Shown here one piece after another: positions 11,433-21,637 of a stretch of 64,000 nt of DNA (within the stretch, counting starts at the first letter, position 1; each line of letters starts with the position of its first letter). Origin of the DNA: Bradyrhizobium sp. NDS-1 (lineage in GTDB: Bacteria > Pseudomonadota > Alphaproteobacteria > Rhizobiales > Xanthobacteraceae); NCBI RefSeq assembly GCF_032918005.1, contig NZ_CP136628.1, positions 3,829,501-3,893,500 on the forward strand, given 5' to 3'. The notes under the pieces were generated by a model. It was not told the DNA's origin. It worked only from the letters and a program-made list of their open reading frames with translations, and did no database searches. Made by a program: the position numbers and the translations under genes.

Positions 11433-11927
11433 ATGGGTATCAACATCAACGCCACTGCTCGCTCGCTTCTGCTGTCGGAATTCGTCTCGGCGTTCTTCCT
11501 CGCCATGCGCTATTTCTTCCAGCCGAAGCCGACGCTGAACTATCCGTTCGAGAAGGGCCCGATCTCGCCGCGCTTCCGCGGCGAGCATGCGCTGCGCCGC
11601 TATCCGAACGGCGAGGAACGCTGCATCGCCTGCAAGCTCTGCGAAGCGGTCTGCCCGGCGCAGGCCATCACCATCGAGGCCGGCCCGCGCCGCAACGACG
11701 GCACTCGCCGCACCGTGCGCTACGACATCGACATGGTGAAGTGCATCTATTGCGGCCTCTGCCAGGAGGCCTGTCCGGTCGACGCCATCGTCGAAGGTCC
11801 GAACTTCGAGTTCGCGACCGAGACCCGCGAGGAACTGTTCTATGACAAGGCCAAGCTGCTCGCCAACGGCGATCGCTGGGAACGCGAGATCGCGAAAGCG
11901 ATCGAGCTCGACGCGCCGTACCGGTGA
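11433..11927 (+). CDS. nuoI: NADH-quinone oxidoreductase subunit I
   Basis: A 164-residue subunit with two 4Fe-4S clusters (N6a and N6b). The ligands are in [16 protein letters not shown] and [16 protein letters not shown], the classic double ferredoxin pattern. I used the ATG at 11433 ([17 protein letters not shown]), eight bases after the nuoH stop; the open frame upstream lies over nuoH. The N-terminal amphipathic stretch and the [14 protein letters not shown] linker agree with alphaproteobacterial homologues. Confidence 0.95.
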   Translation: MGININATARSLLLSEFVSAFFLAMRYFFQPKPTLNYPFEKGPISPRFRGEHALRRYPNGEERCIACKLCEAVCPAQAITIEAGPRRNDGTRRTVRYDIDMVKCIYCGLCQEACPVDAIVEGPNFEFATETREELFYDKAKLLANGDRWEREIAKAIELDAPYR

Positions 11928-11936
11928 GGTGAGGGC

Positions 11937-12575
11937 ATGATCCTTCCCGCGCTCTTCTTCTATCTCTTCGCCGGCGTCTGTGTCGCCTCGGCGGTGATGG
12001 TGATTGTCTCGCGCAATCCCGTGCACTCCGTGCTGTACCTGATCCTGGCCTTCGTCAACGCATCCGGCCTGTTCGTGCTGATGGGCGCCGAATTCCTCGG
12101 CATGATGCTGATCGTCGTCTATGTCGGCGCGGTCGCTGTGCTGTTCCTGTTCGTGATCATGATGCTCGACGTCGATTTCCTCGAGCTGCGCGAGGGCTTC
12201 ATCGAGTATCTGCCGGTTGGCCTCGTGATCGGCGGCATCTTCCTGTTCGAGCTGCTGCTCACCGTCGGCTTCTGGGTCATCAACCCCGGCGTCGCCAAGA
12301 CGATCACGGCGGCGATCCCGGCGAACGTCTCCAATACCGAGGCGCTCGGGCTCGTGCTCTATACGAAGTACATCCACTACTTCCAGCTCTCTGGCATGGT
12401 GCTGCTGGTCGCCATGATCGGCGCCATCGTGCTGACGCTGCGCCACAAGGCGAGCGTCAAGCGGCAGGACATCAACGTTCAGAACGCGCGCACGCCCGAG
12501 ATGGCGATGGCGATGCGCAAGGTGGCGCCGGGGCAGGGGCTCTCGGACGCCGATGCGGCGGAGTGGGTGAAATGA
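11937..12575 (+). CDS. nuoJ: NADH-quinone oxidoreductase subunit J
   Basis: A 212-residue membrane subunit with five hydrophobic helices. The third helix carries the [19 protein letters not shown] motif, which holds the pi-bulge seen in ND6/NuoJ. The C-terminus ends in a charged cytoplasmic tail. Its stop overlaps the nuoK start (ATGA at 12572-12575), so the two are translationally coupled. Confidence 0.94.
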   Translation: MILPALFFYLFAGVCVASAVMVIVSRNPVHSVLYLILAFVNASGLFVLMGAEFLGMMLIVVYVGAVAVLFLFVIMMLDVDFLELREGFIEYLPVGLVIGGIFLFELLLTVGFWVINPGVAKTITAAIPANVSNTEALGLVLYTKYIHYFQLSGMVLLVAMIGAIVLTLRHKASVKRQDINVQNARTPEMAMAMRKVAPGQGLSDADAAEWVK

Positions 12576-12880
12576 CGATCGGGCTCGGGCACTATCTGGC
12601 GGTCGGCGCGATCCTGTTCACGCTGGGGATCCTCGGCATCTTCCTGAACCGCAAGAACATCATCGTCATCCTGATGTCGATCGAGCTTATCCTGCTCGCG
12701 GTCAACATCAACCTCGTGGCGTTCTCGACCTTCCTCGGCGACATCGTCGGCCAGGTCTTCGCGCTTTTGGTGCTGACCGTCGCAGCCGCTGAAGCCGCGA
12801 TCGGTCTCGCCATCCTGGTGGTCTATTTCCGCAACCGCGGCTCGATCGCGGTTGAGGACGTCAATCTGATGAAGGGCTGA
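12572..12880 (+). CDS. nuoK: NADH-quinone oxidoreductase subunit K
   Basis: A 102-residue antiporter-like small subunit with three membrane helices. The ATG at 12572 overlaps the nuoJ stop and gives the standard family length; a GTG at 12563 would add three residues. The buried glutamates needed for proton transfer are visible in [19 protein letters not shown] and in [19 protein letters not shown]. Confidence 0.95.
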   Translation: MTIGLGHYLAVGAILFTLGILGIFLNRKNIIVILMSIELILLAVNINLVAFSTFLGDIVGQVFALLVLTVAAAEAAIGLAILVVYFRNRGSIAVEDVNLMKG

Positions 12881-12882
12881 TC

Positions 12883-12927
12883 GCATGATCCGGAAAAGTG
12901 GACACCGGTTTTCCGACCAGATCATGC
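12883..12927. repeat. Palindromic intergenic repeat between nuoK and nuoL
   Basis: The outer arms GCATGATC (12883-12890) and GATCATGC (12920-12927) are perfect inverted copies, and the inner arms CGGAAAA (12891-12897) and TTTTCCG (12909-12915) extend the stem. From memory, this GCATGATCCGGAAAAG...CGGTTTTCCG...GATCATGC unit is a dispersed intergenic element in Rhizobiales genomes. In RNA it would form a stable hairpin in the nuoK-nuoL spacer of the operon transcript. Confidence 0.8.
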
Positions 12928-12941
12928 GGAAAGAGTAAGTC

Positions 12942-15020
12942 ATGGTTCAGGCAATTGTCTTTCTGCCTCTGCTGGGCGCCGTTCTGGCCGGCCTGATCGC
13001 GCTATTCGGCGCGCATGCCCGCAACCCCTCGGGCGACGAGCTCGATCATCACGGCGACCATGGCCATGGCGATGCCCACGCGTCGGCGGCCCACGACTCT
13101 CATGGGCATGACGACCATGGCCACGACGATCACGGCCATGGCCCGACCGAGCCCGCCGCGGCGGGCTCGCGCGGCGCCGAGCTGATCACGACGGCTTTGC
13201 TGTTCGTCTCGGCGGCGCTGTCCTGGATGACGCTGGTCGATGTCGGCTTCATGCACCACGACTACAGGATCCAGATGCTGCCCTGGATCTTCTCGGGCGA
13301 CCTCCAGGTCTGGTGGACGCTGCGCGTCGACACGCTCACGGCCGTGATGCTGGTGGTGGTGACCACCGTCTCCTCGCTCGTGCACCTCTATTCCATCGGC
13401 TACATGGACGAGGATCCGAACCGGCCGCGCTTCTTCGGCTATCTCTCGCTGTTCACCTTCGCCATGCTGATGCTGGTGACGGCGGACAACCTCGTGCAGT
13501 TGTTCTTCGGCTGGGAAGGTGTGGGTCTGGCCAGCTATCTGCTGATCGGATTCTGGTACCAGAAGCCGTCGGCGAACGCCGCCGCAATCAAGGCCTTCGT
13601 CGTCAACCGTGTCGGCGACTTCGGTTTCGCGCTCGGCATCTTCGCGGTCTTCATGCTGGCCGGCTCGACCGATTTCGAGACCATCTTCCATGCCGCGCCT
13701 GGCCTAACCGGCAAGACCATCAACTTCCTCGGCTGGCATGCCGACGCGCTGACGCTGACCTGTCTCCTCCTGTTCATGGGTGCGATGGGCAAGTCGGCAC
13801 AGTTCCTGCTGCACACCTGGTTGCCGGACGCGATGGAAGGCCCGACCCCGGTCTCCGCGCTGATCCACGCCGCGACCATGGTCACCGCCGGCGTGTTCAT
13901 GGTGGCGCGCCTGTCGCCGCTGTTCGAACTCGCCCCGAACGCGCAGGCCGTCGTGATGTTCTTCGGCGCCACCACGGCGTTCTTCGCCGCGACCATCGGC
14001 CTCGTCCAGAACGACATCAAGCGCATCGTCGCCTATTCGACCTGCTCGCAGCTCGGCTACATGTTCGTGGCGATGGGAGCAGGGGCCTACTCGGTCGGCA
14101 TGTTCCATCTGTTCACGCACGCCTTCTTCAAGGCGCTGCTGTTCCTGGGTTCCGGCTCGGTGATCTACGCGATGCACCACGAGCAGGACATCCGCAACAT
14201 GGGCGGCCTCTGGAAGAAGATCCCCTACACCTATGCGGTGATGGTGGTCGGCACGCTGGCGCTGACCGGCTTCCCGCTTACCGCGGGCTATTTCTCCAAG
14301 GACGCGATCATCGAAGCGGCCTACGCCTCGCATAATCCGTTCGGAGTGTACGGCTTCCTGATGACGGTCGTCGCGGCCGGCCTGACCTCGTTCTACTCCT
14401 GGCGCCTGATCTTCAAGACCTTCCACGGAGAGCCGCATGACGAGCATCACTATGAGGCCGCGCATGAGGCTCCGATCTGGATGCTGATCCCGATCGGCGT
14501 GCTCGCGGTCGGCTCGTTCGTCGCGGGCCTGCCGTTCAAGGAGCTGTTCGCCGGTCACGGCATCGAGGAGTTCTTCCGCGAGTCCGTGAAGATGAATCCG
14601 CACATCATCGAGGAGATGCACCACATCCCGCAGGCCATCGCGTTGCTGCCGACCGTGATGATGGTGCTGGGCTTCCTGGTGTCGTACTTGTTCTATATCC
14701 GCCGGCCCTACCTGCCGGTCGAGCTCGCGAACACGCAGCCGATGCTGTACCAGTTCCTGCTCAACAAATGGTACTTCGACGAGCTCTACGACATCATCTT
14801 CGTCCGTCCGGCGAAGTGGATCGGTTACCAGCTCTGGAAGAAGGGCGACGGCTTCATCATCGACGGCCTCGGTCCCGACGGCGTTTCGGCCCGGGTCCTG
14901 GACGTCACCCGCAACGTCGTGAAGATCCAGACCGGCTATCTCTATCACTACGCGTTCGCCATGCTGATCGGCGCCGCCGGCCTGATCACCTGGTTCATGT
15001 TCGGCTTTGGAGGCCAGTAA
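12942..15020 (+). CDS. nuoL: NADH-quinone oxidoreductase subunit L with a histidine-rich insert
   Basis: A 692-residue Mrp-antiporter-like proton-pumping subunit. Family motifs include [18 protein letters not shown] (with the essential glutamate), [29 protein letters not shown] and [21 protein letters not shown]. The lateral-helix region lies at the C-terminus. The unusual part is the loop after the first helix. Between residues 36 and 66 there are 12 histidines alternating with glycine and aspartate ([25 protein letters not shown]), followed by an Ala/Gly linker before helix 2. The gap to nuoK is longer (61 bp) because of the palindromic repeat. Confidence 0.95.
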   Translation: MVQAIVFLPLLGAVLAGLIALFGAHARNPSGDELDHHGDHGHGDAHASAAHDSHGHDDHGHDDHGHGPTEPAAAGSRGAELITTALLFVSAALSWMTLVDVGFMHHDYRIQMLPWIFSGDLQVWWTLRVDTLTAVMLVVVTTVSSLVHLYSIGYMDEDPNRPRFFGYLSLFTFAMLMLVTADNLVQLFFGWEGVGLASYLLIGFWYQKPSANAAAIKAFVVNRVGDFGFALGIFAVFMLAGSTDFETIFHAAPGLTGKTINFLGWHADALTLTCLLLFMGAMGKSAQFLLHTWLPDAMEGPTPVSALIHAATMVTAGVFMVARLSPLFELAPNAQAVVMFFGATTAFFAATIGLVQNDIKRIVAYSTCSQLGYMFVAMGAGAYSVGMFHLFTHAFFKALLFLGSGSVIYAMHHEQDIRNMGGLWKKIPYTYAVMVVGTLALTGFPLTAGYFSKDAIIEAAYASHNPFGVYGFLMTVVAAGLTSFYSWRLIFKTFHGEPHDEHHYEAAHEAPIWMLIPIGVLAVGSFVAGLPFKELFAGHGIEEFFRESVKMNPHIIEEMHHIPQAIALLPTVMMVLGFLVSYLFYIRRPYLPVELANTQPMLYQFLLNKWYFDELYDIIFVRPAKWIGYQLWKKGDGFIIDGLGPDGVSARVLDVTRNVVKIQTGYLYHYAFAMLIGAAGLITWFMFGFGGQ

Positions 15021-16529
15021 ATGACAACCTGGCCCATTCTTTCGGTCACGACGTTCCTGCCGCTGGTCGGCGCGCTGATCGTCTATCTCAGCCGCGGCGA
15101 TGACGAGGCGGCCAAGCGCAACTCGCGCTGGATCGCGCTCTGGACCACGCTGATCACCTTCGCGGTGTCGGTGATCCTGGTCATGCGCTTCGACCCGTCG
15201 AATCCCGACTTCCAGTTCGTCGAGAAGGCGAACTGGCTCGCCACAGGCATCACCTACCACATGGGCGTCGACGGCATCTCGCTGCCGCTGGTGATCCTCA
15301 CCACCGCGGTGATGCCGTTCTGCATCATCGCGAGCTGGAAGGCGATCACCAACCGCGTCCGCGAATACATGATGGCGTTCCTGATCCTGGAAACGCTGAT
15401 GATCGGCACCTTCTCCGCGCTCGATCTCGTGCTGTTCTATCTGTTCTTCGAGGGCGGCCTGATCCCGATGTTCCTGATCATCGGCGTCTGGGGCGGTCCG
15501 CGCCGGGTCTACGCGTCATTCAAGTTCTTCCTCTACACGCTGCTCGGCTCGGTCCTGATGCTGCTCGCCATCATGGCGCTGTACTGGAACGGCGGCACCA
15601 CCGATATCCCGACCCTGATGCACACCGCCGTGCCGCGGTCCCTGCAGACCTGGGCCTGGCTCGCCTTCTTCGCCTCCTTCGCGGTGAAGATGCCGATGTG
15701 GCCGGTACACACCTGGCTTCCCGACGCGCATGTCGAGGCGCCGACGGCGGGCTCGGTGGTCCTCGCCGCGATTCTGCTGAAGATGGGCGGCTACGGCTTC
15801 CTGCGCTTCTCGCTGCCGATGTTCCCGCTAGCCTCGCACGACTTCGCGCCGCTGGTCTTCACGCTCTCGGCCATCGCCATCATCTACACCTCGCTGGTTG
15901 CCTTGATGCAGGAGGACATGAAGAAACTGATTGCCTACTCGTCGGTGGCGCATATGGGCTTCGTCACCATGGGCATCTTCGCGGGCACCATGCAGGGCGT
16001 CGCCGGCGGCGTGTTCCAGATGATCTCGCACGGCATCGTCTCCGGCGCGCTGTTCCTCTGCGTCGGCGTCGTCTACGACCGTCTGCACACCCGCGAGATC
16101 GCGGCCTATGGCGGCCTCGTCAACCGGATGCCGCTCTACGCGATGACATTCATGGTCTTCACCATGGCCAATGTCGGTCTGCCCGGCACGAGCGGCTTCG
16201 TCGGCGAGTTCATGACGCTGCTCGGCACCTTCAAGGTTTCGATCCCGACGGCGTTCTTCGCCAGCTTCGGCGTGATCCTGTCGGCGTGCTACGCGCTGTG
16301 GCTCTACCGCAAGGTCGTGTTCGGAGCGCTGGTCAAGCCGCAGCTCGCGAGCATGAAGGATCTCACTTTCCGCGAGTGCCTGACGCTGTTCCCGATGATC
16401 GCGCTGACGATCCTGTTCGGCGTCTACCCGAAGCCGGTGCTCGACATGTCGGCCGCCTCGGTCCAGCAACTCGTCAACAACTACAACACCGCTGTGACGG
16501 CCGTGAAGGCCGCCGCACTGCTCCAGTGA
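15021..16529 (+). CDS. nuoM: NADH-quinone oxidoreductase subunit M
   Basis: A 502-residue antiporter-like proton-pumping subunit with about 14 membrane helices. Motifs include the glutamate-bearing [22 protein letters not shown], the lysine-bearing [29 protein letters not shown], and [15 protein letters not shown]. It begins directly after the nuoL stop with no spacer. Confidence 0.96.
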   Translation: MTTWPILSVTTFLPLVGALIVYLSRGDDEAAKRNSRWIALWTTLITFAVSVILVMRFDPSNPDFQFVEKANWLATGITYHMGVDGISLPLVILTTAVMPFCIIASWKAITNRVREYMMAFLILETLMIGTFSALDLVLFYLFFEGGLIPMFLIIGVWGGPRRVYASFKFFLYTLLGSVLMLLAIMALYWNGGTTDIPTLMHTAVPRSLQTWAWLAFFASFAVKMPMWPVHTWLPDAHVEAPTAGSVVLAAILLKMGGYGFLRFSLPMFPLASHDFAPLVFTLSAIAIIYTSLVALMQEDMKKLIAYSSVAHMGFVTMGIFAGTMQGVAGGVFQMISHGIVSGALFLCVGVVYDRLHTREIAAYGGLVNRMPLYAMTFMVFTMANVGLPGTSGFVGEFMTLLGTFKVSIPTAFFASFGVILSACYALWLYRKVVFGALVKPQLASMKDLTFRECLTLFPMIALTILFGVYPKPVLDMSAASVQQLVNNYNTAVTAVKAAALLQ

Positions 16530-16551
16530 TCGGGCAGGTCAGGATATCGCC

Positions 16552-17988
16552 ATGAGCTTTGAGACTGCAGGTTATCAACTGGCGCCGGTGCTGCCCGAGA
16601 TCGTGCTCGCGGTCGGCGCCATGGCGCTCCTGATGCTGGGAGCCTATCGCGGGCAGGGGACGACCGGCGCAATCACCTCGCTGGCGGTCGTGCTCTTGGG
16701 GGTGGTCGGCATGCTCGAATACATGCTGCCCGCGGGCAAGCATGTGACCTTCGGCGGCAGCTTCATCGTCGACGACTTCGCCCGCTTCATGAAGATCCTG
16801 GCCCTGATCGGCTCGGCGGTGACGCTGGTGCTGTCGACCGAGTTCCTGTCCGACCCCTCGCGCCGCATCTTCGAATACGCCATCCTGGTGCTGCTCTCGA
16901 CCCTCGGCATGATGGTGCTGATCTCGGCCGGCGACCTGATCTCGCTCTATCTCGGCCTCGAACTGATGTCGCTTGCGCTCTACGTCGTGGCGGCCTCCAA
17001 CCGCGACAACGCCAAGTCGACCGAAGCCGGTCTGAAGTACTTCGTGCTCGGCGCGCTGTCGTCGGGCATGCTGCTCTACGGCTCCTCGCTCATTTACGGC
17101 TTTACCGGAACTGTCAGCTTCACCGGCATCGCTGCGGCGGCGACGGTCTCGAATGTCGGCCTCGTGTTCGGCCTCGTCTTCCTGCTCGTCGGCCTCTGCT
17201 TCAAGGTCTCGGCCGTGCCGTTCCACATGTGGACGCCTGATGTCTATGAGGGCGCGCCGACCCCGGTCACCGCCTTCTTCGCCTCGGCGCCGAAGGTGGC
17301 CGCGCTCGCGGTTTTCACCCGCGTCACACTGACCGCATTCCCGGGCATCGTCTCGCAGTGGCAGCAGATCCTGGTGTTCGTGGCGATCGCCTCGATGGCG
17401 CTGGGTTCGTTCGCCGCGATCGGCCAGAGCAACATCAAGCGCCTGATGGCGTACTCCTCGATCGGCCACATGGGTTTTGCTTTGGTCGGCCTTGCCTCGG
17501 GCACGGTCGAGGGCGCGCAGGGCGTCTTGATGTACATCGTGATCTATGTCGCGATGACGCTGGGCTCGTTCTCGATCATCCTCGCCATGCGCCGCAACGG
17601 CCAGGCCGTCGAGCAGATCAGCGATTTCGCTGGTCTGTCGCGCACCAATCCGCTGCTTGCCTTCATGTTCGCGATGCTGCTGTTCTCGCTCGCCGGCATC
17701 CCGCCGCTCGCCGGCTTCTTCGCCAAGTGGTATGTCTTCGTCGCCGCCATCAAGGCGAATTTGTTCACGCTCGCCGTCGTCGGCGTGCTGACCAGTGTGG
17801 TCGGAGCCTACTACTACCTCGCCATCGTCAAGACGATGTATTTCGACGAGCCGGCCGGGCAGGTCGATCCGGTGCGCGTCGAGGTGAAGACGGTGCTGGC
17901 GGTGTTCGGCCTGTTCAACATCCTGTTTGCGCTGTTCGCAGGTCCGGTGGTGAGCGTCGCGTCCGCCGCCGCAAAGTCGCTGTTCTAG
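16552..17988 (+). CDS. nuoN: NADH-quinone oxidoreductase subunit N
   Basis: A 478-residue antiporter-like proton-pumping subunit and the last nuo gene. Motifs are YLGLELMSLALYVVAASNR (essential glutamate), KVSAVPFHMWTPDVYEGAPTPVTAFFA and MAYSSIGHMGFALVGLA. About 14 helices are visible. birA begins one base after its stop, so the operon probably runs on into birA and rnj. Confidence 0.96.
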   Translation: MSFETAGYQLAPVLPEIVLAVGAMALLMLGAYRGQGTTGAITSLAVVLLGVVGMLEYMLPAGKHVTFGGSFIVDDFARFMKILALIGSAVTLVLSTEFLSDPSRRIFEYAILVLLSTLGMMVLISAGDLISLYLGLELMSLALYVVAASNRDNAKSTEAGLKYFVLGALSSGMLLYGSSLIYGFTGTVSFTGIAAAATVSNVGLVFGLVFLLVGLCFKVSAVPFHMWTPDVYEGAPTPVTAFFASAPKVAALAVFTRVTLTAFPGIVSQWQQILVFVAIASMALGSFAAIGQSNIKRLMAYSSIGHMGFALVGLASGTVEGAQGVLMYIVIYVAMTLGSFSIILAMRRNGQAVEQISDFAGLSRTNPLLAFMFAMLLFSLAGIPPLAGFFAKWYVFVAAIKANLFTLAVVGVLTSVVGAYYYLAIVKTMYFDEPAGQVDPVRVEVKTVLAVFGLFNILFALFAGPVVSVASAAAKSLF

Positions 17989-17989
17989 G

Positions 17990-18796
17990 ATGGCTTTCGC
18001 GCTCGGTCCTCGCGCATCGGCCGCGGGCTACAAGCTCGCGGCGTTCGAACGGATCGGCTCGACCAATACCGAGGCGATCGAGCGGGCGAGGGCCGGCGAG
18101 CGTGGCCCGATCTGGTTCGTCACGTCGGAACAGACCGCCGGCCGCGGCCGCCGCCAGCGCGCCTGGATCGCGCCGCGCGGCAATCTCGCCGCCAGCATCC
18201 TCGAAGTCATGGACGTCGCCCCTGCCGTCGCCGCCACGCTCGGCTTTGCCGCGGGGCTCGCCGAAGAGGCGGCGCTGGAAAAGGTCAGCCTCGAGGCCGC
18301 GCTGCGGCTCGGCGAGGGCCGCCCCCGCTACGCCCTGAAATGGCCGAATGACGTGCTCGCCGGTGGCAAGAAGCTGGTCGGCATAGCGCTCGAAGCCGAG
18401 GCCATCGGCGATCGCCTCGCTGTGGTGGCGGGCATGGGTACCAATGTCGTCGCCGCGCCTGAGGGTACGCCGACGCCTGCGGTGTCCCTGGCTGCGCTCG
18501 GCGTCCAAATCAGCGCGGAGGAGCTGTTCTCGGCGCTCTCCGACGCCTGGGTCGAGTTCCGCGGCATCTGGGACAATGGCCGCGGCTTCGCCGAGATCCG
18601 CAGGCTGTGGCTGGAGCGCGCCGCCGGTCTCGGGGAGAAGGTCGCGATCCACACGGGAACGACGACGCTGGAAGGCATTTTTGACACCATCGACGACACC
18701 GGCTGCCTGATCGTCCGTACCGCGGAGGGCCGCCGCGTACCGGTCGCCGCGGGCGAGGTGTTCTTCGGCCCGGTCGCCTCCGTGGGAGCTGCGTGA
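17990..18796 (+). CDS. birA: Biotin--[acetyl-CoA-carboxylase] ligase
   Basis: A 268-residue biotin protein ligase that attaches biotin to the BCCP subunit of acetyl-CoA carboxylase. The catalytic loop TAGRGRRQRAW is at about residues 48-58 and the KWPNDVLAGGKKLVGI motif at about 118-133. A C-terminal SH3-like domain follows. There is no N-terminal winged-helix DNA-binding domain, so it is a monofunctional ligase and not a repressor. It lies one base after nuoN and its TGA overlaps the rnj start codon, so the gene is co-translated with RNase J. Confidence 0.92.
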   Translation: MAFALGPRASAAGYKLAAFERIGSTNTEAIERARAGERGPIWFVTSEQTAGRGRRQRAWIAPRGNLAASILEVMDVAPAVAATLGFAAGLAEEAALEKVSLEAALRLGEGRPRYALKWPNDVLAGGKKLVGIALEAEAIGDRLAVVAGMGTNVVAAPEGTPTPAVSLAALGVQISAEELFSALSDAWVEFRGIWDNGRGFAEIRRLWLERAAGLGEKVAIHTGTTTLEGIFDTIDDTGCLIVRTAEGRRVPVAAGEVFFGPVASVGAA

Positions 18797-20466
18797 TGGC
18801 GAAGCCCGAGGAACTGGTATTTGCGCCGCTTGGCGGCGTCGGCGAGATCGGCATGAACCTGTCGATCTACGGCCTCGGCAGCCGCCAGCAGCGGGCCTGG
18901 CTCGCGGTCGATCTCGGCGTCTCCTTCGGCGACGAGGAGCATCTGCCGGGCATCGACCTGATCATGCCCGACATCAGCTTCCTGGAGAAGGAACGCAAGA
19001 ACCTGATGGGGCTGGTGCTGACCCACGCCCATGAGGACCATTTCGGCGCCATCATCGACCTCTGGCCCAAGCTGAAATGCCCGATCTATGCGACGCAGTT
19101 CAGTGCCGCTTTGTTCGAGGCCAAATGCGCCGCCGAGCGCAACGCGCCGAAGATCCCGGTGACGGTGGTGCCGTCGGGCGGCCGCGTCGATGTCGGCCCG
19201 TTCAACGTCGAGTTCATCCCCGTCGCGCACTCCATTCCCGAGGCACACGCGCTGGCGATCCACACCTCGGCCGGCACGGTGCTGCACACCGGCGACTGGA
19301 AGATCGACCCGACGCCGACCCTCGGACGTCCGACCGACGAGAAGCGGCTGCGCGAACTGGGCGATGAGGGCCTGATCGCCCTGATCGGCGATTCCACCAA
19401 CGCGGTGCGCGACGGCCGCTCGCCTTCGGAAGCGGACGTCGCCCAGACCATCATCGACCTCGTGAAGGCGGCCAAGGGCCGCGTCGCCGTCACGACCTTC
19501 GCCTCCAACGTCGCCCGCATCAAGGCGGTGGCCGCCGCTGCGAAAGCTTCCGACCGCGAAGTCGTCGTGGTCGGCCGCGCCATGGAGCGCGTGGTTCAGG
19601 TCGCGCGCGAGACCGGCTATCTCGACGGCGTGCAGAATTTCCGCTCGCCCGACATCTACGGCCACCTTCCGCAGGACAAGGTGCTGGCGCTCTGCACCGG
19701 CAGCCAGGGCGAGCCGCGCGCCGCGCTGGCGCGCATCGCCAATGACGACCATCCCGAGATCACGCTCAACCGCGGCGACAGCGTCATCTTCTCCTCACGC
19801 ACCATCCCGGGCAACGAGAAGGCGGTCGGCTCGATCGTCAACAATCTGGTCCTGCAGGGCGTCGAGATCATCACCGACCGCGACGCTCTGGTCCACGTCT
19901 CCGGTCATCCCCGTCGCGACGAATTGCGCGACCTGATCGCCTGGACCAGGCCGCCGCTCCTGATCCCCGTCCATGGAGAGGCCCTGCATCTGCACGAGCA
20001 CGCCAAGCTGGCGCGCGCTGCCGGCGTGCCGCGCGTGCTGGTCTGCCGCAACGGCGACCTCGTCAAGCTCGGCCCCGGCGATCCCGGCATCATTGGCGAG
20101 GTGCCGTCGGGCCGTCTGTACAAGGACGGCACGATCCTGGAGGATTCCAAATCCCGCGCGGTGGTCGAGCGTCGGCGCATGGCCTTCTCCGGCTGCGCCT
20201 TCGTCGCGATTGCCATGACCGAGCAGGGCGAGCTTGCCGACGATCCCGAGGTGGATCTCGTCGGCATCCCCGAGAAGAACAGGGCGGGCGAGCCCTTCGA
20301 CGACCTCGTCTTCGATGCCGTGATGTCGACCATCGAGGGACTGCCGAAGGCGCGCCGCCGCGATGCTGACGCTCTCGCCGAGTCGGTGCGACGCGCTGTC
20401 CGGGCCGTCATCAACGAACATTGGGGCAAAAAGCCCCCCTGTCTGGTACACGTACTGACAGTCTAA
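18796..20466 (+). CDS. rnj: Ribonuclease J
   Basis: A 556-residue metallo-beta-lactamase/beta-CASP ribonuclease that processes and degrades RNA in the cytoplasm. The zinc-binding HAHEDH motif is at residues 77-82, a further histidine is in PVAHSIPEAHAL, and an HTGDWKIDP segment follows. The beta-CASP part includes ATFASN-like TFASNVARI and the C-terminal VHVSGHPRRDEL motif. The start could also be the GTG three bases upstream. Its place after birA is common in Rhizobiales. Confidence 0.93.
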   Translation: MAKPEELVFAPLGGVGEIGMNLSIYGLGSRQQRAWLAVDLGVSFGDEEHLPGIDLIMPDISFLEKERKNLMGLVLTHAHEDHFGAIIDLWPKLKCPIYATQFSAALFEAKCAAERNAPKIPVTVVPSGGRVDVGPFNVEFIPVAHSIPEAHALAIHTSAGTVLHTGDWKIDPTPTLGRPTDEKRLRELGDEGLIALIGDSTNAVRDGRSPSEADVAQTIIDLVKAAKGRVAVTTFASNVARIKAVAAAAKASDREVVVVGRAMERVVQVARETGYLDGVQNFRSPDIYGHLPQDKVLALCTGSQGEPRAALARIANDDHPEITLNRGDSVIFSSRTIPGNEKAVGSIVNNLVLQGVEIITDRDALVHVSGHPRRDELRDLIAWTRPPLLIPVHGEALHLHEHAKLARAAGVPRVLVCRNGDLVKLGPGDPGIIGEVPSGRLYKDGTILEDSKSRAVVERRRMAFSGCAFVAIAMTEQGELADDPEVDLVGIPEKNRAGEPFDDLVFDAVMSTIEGLPKARRRDADALAESVRRAVRAVINEHWGKKPPCLVHVLTV

Positions 20467-20478
20467 GGGGAGAGAACC

Positions 20479-20883
20479 ATGCTGGGCCGGCTCAACCATG
20501 TCGCGATCGCGACCAAGGATGCCGTCAAGGCCGCCAGGATCTATGGCGCGGCGTTCGGTGCCGAGATCTCGGAGGCCGTTCCGCTGCCCGAGCACGGCGT
20601 CATCACCGTGTTCGCCACGCTCCCCAACACCAAGATCGAGTTCATTGAGCCGCTCGGCGAGGCCTCGCCGATCGCAAAATTCGTCGAGCGCAATCCCGAC
20701 GGCGGCATCCACCATGTCTGCTACGAGGTCGTGGATATCATCGCCTCGCGCGACACGCTGGTGAAGGAGGGGGCTCGCGTGCTCGGCGACGGCGTGCCGA
20801 AGATCGGTGCCCACGGCAAGCCGGTGTTGTTCCTGCACCCGAAGGATTTTTCCGGGGCGCTGGTCGAAATCGAGCAGGCGTAA
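20479..20883 (+). CDS. mce: Methylmalonyl-CoA epimerase
   Basis: A 134-residue protein of the vicinal oxygen chelate superfamily that interconverts (R)- and (S)-methylmalonyl-CoA in propionyl-CoA degradation. Metal ligands are in LNHVAIATKD near the N-terminus, HHVCYEV in the middle (about residue 76) and the glutamate in ALVEIEQA at the end. A GGGGAGAG ribosome site precedes the ATG. It follows rnj by 12 bases. Confidence 0.9.
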   Translation: MLGRLNHVAIATKDAVKAARIYGAAFGAEISEAVPLPEHGVITVFATLPNTKIEFIEPLGEASPIAKFVERNPDGGIHHVCYEVVDIIASRDTLVKEGARVLGDGVPKIGAHGKPVLFLHPKDFSGALVEIEQA

Positions 20884-20892
20884 GGCCGTCCC

Positions 20893-21168
20893 ATGGCCAT
20901 CCAGATATCGACCGCGATCGCGATCTACTTCGTCATCTGGTGGGTCGCGCTGTTCCTGACGCTGCCGTTCGGCGTGCGCAGCCAGCACGAGGACGGCGTC
21001 GGCGCGCCCGGCACCGACCCCGGTGCCCCGATCCTGACCCGGATGGGCCGCAAGCTGATCTGGACCACGATCATCTCTGCGATCATCTATGGCCTCGGCA
21101 TGATCGCCTTCAACGCCGGCTATCTCTCGATCGAGCGCCTGTCGAAACTGATGGGAATGCCGTTTTAG
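20893..21168 (+). CDS. DUF1467 family small membrane protein
   Basis: A 91-residue protein with two membrane helices, at about residues 7-26 (IAIYFVIWWVALFLTLPFGV) and 55-75. The middle holds the GVRSQ.E.G....GTDPGAP.....RK segment that defines DUF1467 in alphaproteobacteria. Its function is unknown. It follows mce by nine bases, the usual neighbourhood for this family. Confidence 0.85.
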   Translation: MAIQISTAIAIYFVIWWVALFLTLPFGVRSQHEDGVGAPGTDPGAPILTRMGRKLIWTTIISAIIYGLGMIAFNAGYLSIERLSKLMGMPF

Positions 21169-21200
21169 TCGCCTTTGCTGACGACATTTTTGGGGGACAC

Positions 21201-21548
21201 ATGACTTTTCAGAGGATCGTCATTGCGCTTCTGGTGCTGATCGTCGCAGGGCTCGGCGCCGTCGGCTATATCGAATGGAAGATGGCCGTGCAGGTGCGGA
21301 CGCTGAAGGCATTCGTCGAGGGCTATGTCTTCAACGAAGCCGTGATGGCCTGCGAGCAGACCAAGAGCTCGACGCCGTTCAAATGGAACGGCGGCAAGAG
21401 CACCTCGGTGATCGGCCTGAACTCGGTCAAGACGGACAAATACACCGTCAGTGCCAGCTACACGCTGGTGGCGGACCTCGTTTATTGTGATTACGATCCC
21501 ATCAAGAAAAAGGCCGAGATCGGCTCGAGCTTCCTGGAGCGCGAGTAA
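21201..21548 (+). CDS. Hypothetical protein with N-terminal membrane anchor
   Basis: A 115-residue protein starting at 21201 after a GGGGGAC ribosome site. The first 22 residues form one hydrophobic helix (IALLVLIVAGLGAVGYIEW), so it is probably anchored with its remainder in the periplasm. The rest contains two cysteines, in VMACEQ and LVYCDYD, that could form a disulfide. I do not recognise the family. It may be the last gene of the nuoN-birA-rnj-mce run or an independent gene. Confidence 0.65.
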   Translation: MTFQRIVIALLVLIVAGLGAVGYIEWKMAVQVRTLKAFVEGYVFNEAVMACEQTKSSTPFKWNGGKSTSVIGLNSVKTDKYTVSASYTLVADLVYCDYDPIKKKAEIGSSFLERE

Positions 21549-21554
21549 CGGTTC

Positions 21555-21584
21555 GGCCTCGCCGGGCGTGAACTCGGCAAGGCC
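21555..21584. terminator. Weak hairpin between convergent genes
   Basis: GGCCTCGCCG and CGGCAAGGCC form a stem of nine pairs with one mismatch and a ten-base loop, in the gap between the convergent genes ending at 21548 and 21638. No U-tract follows on either strand, so it is at best a weak or factor-assisted terminator. Confidence 0.25.
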
Positions 21585-21637
21585 TGCACGATTCTCGCGC
21601 GAGGGCGTCCCTGCAAGGGAGGCTTTACGCGCGGCGG

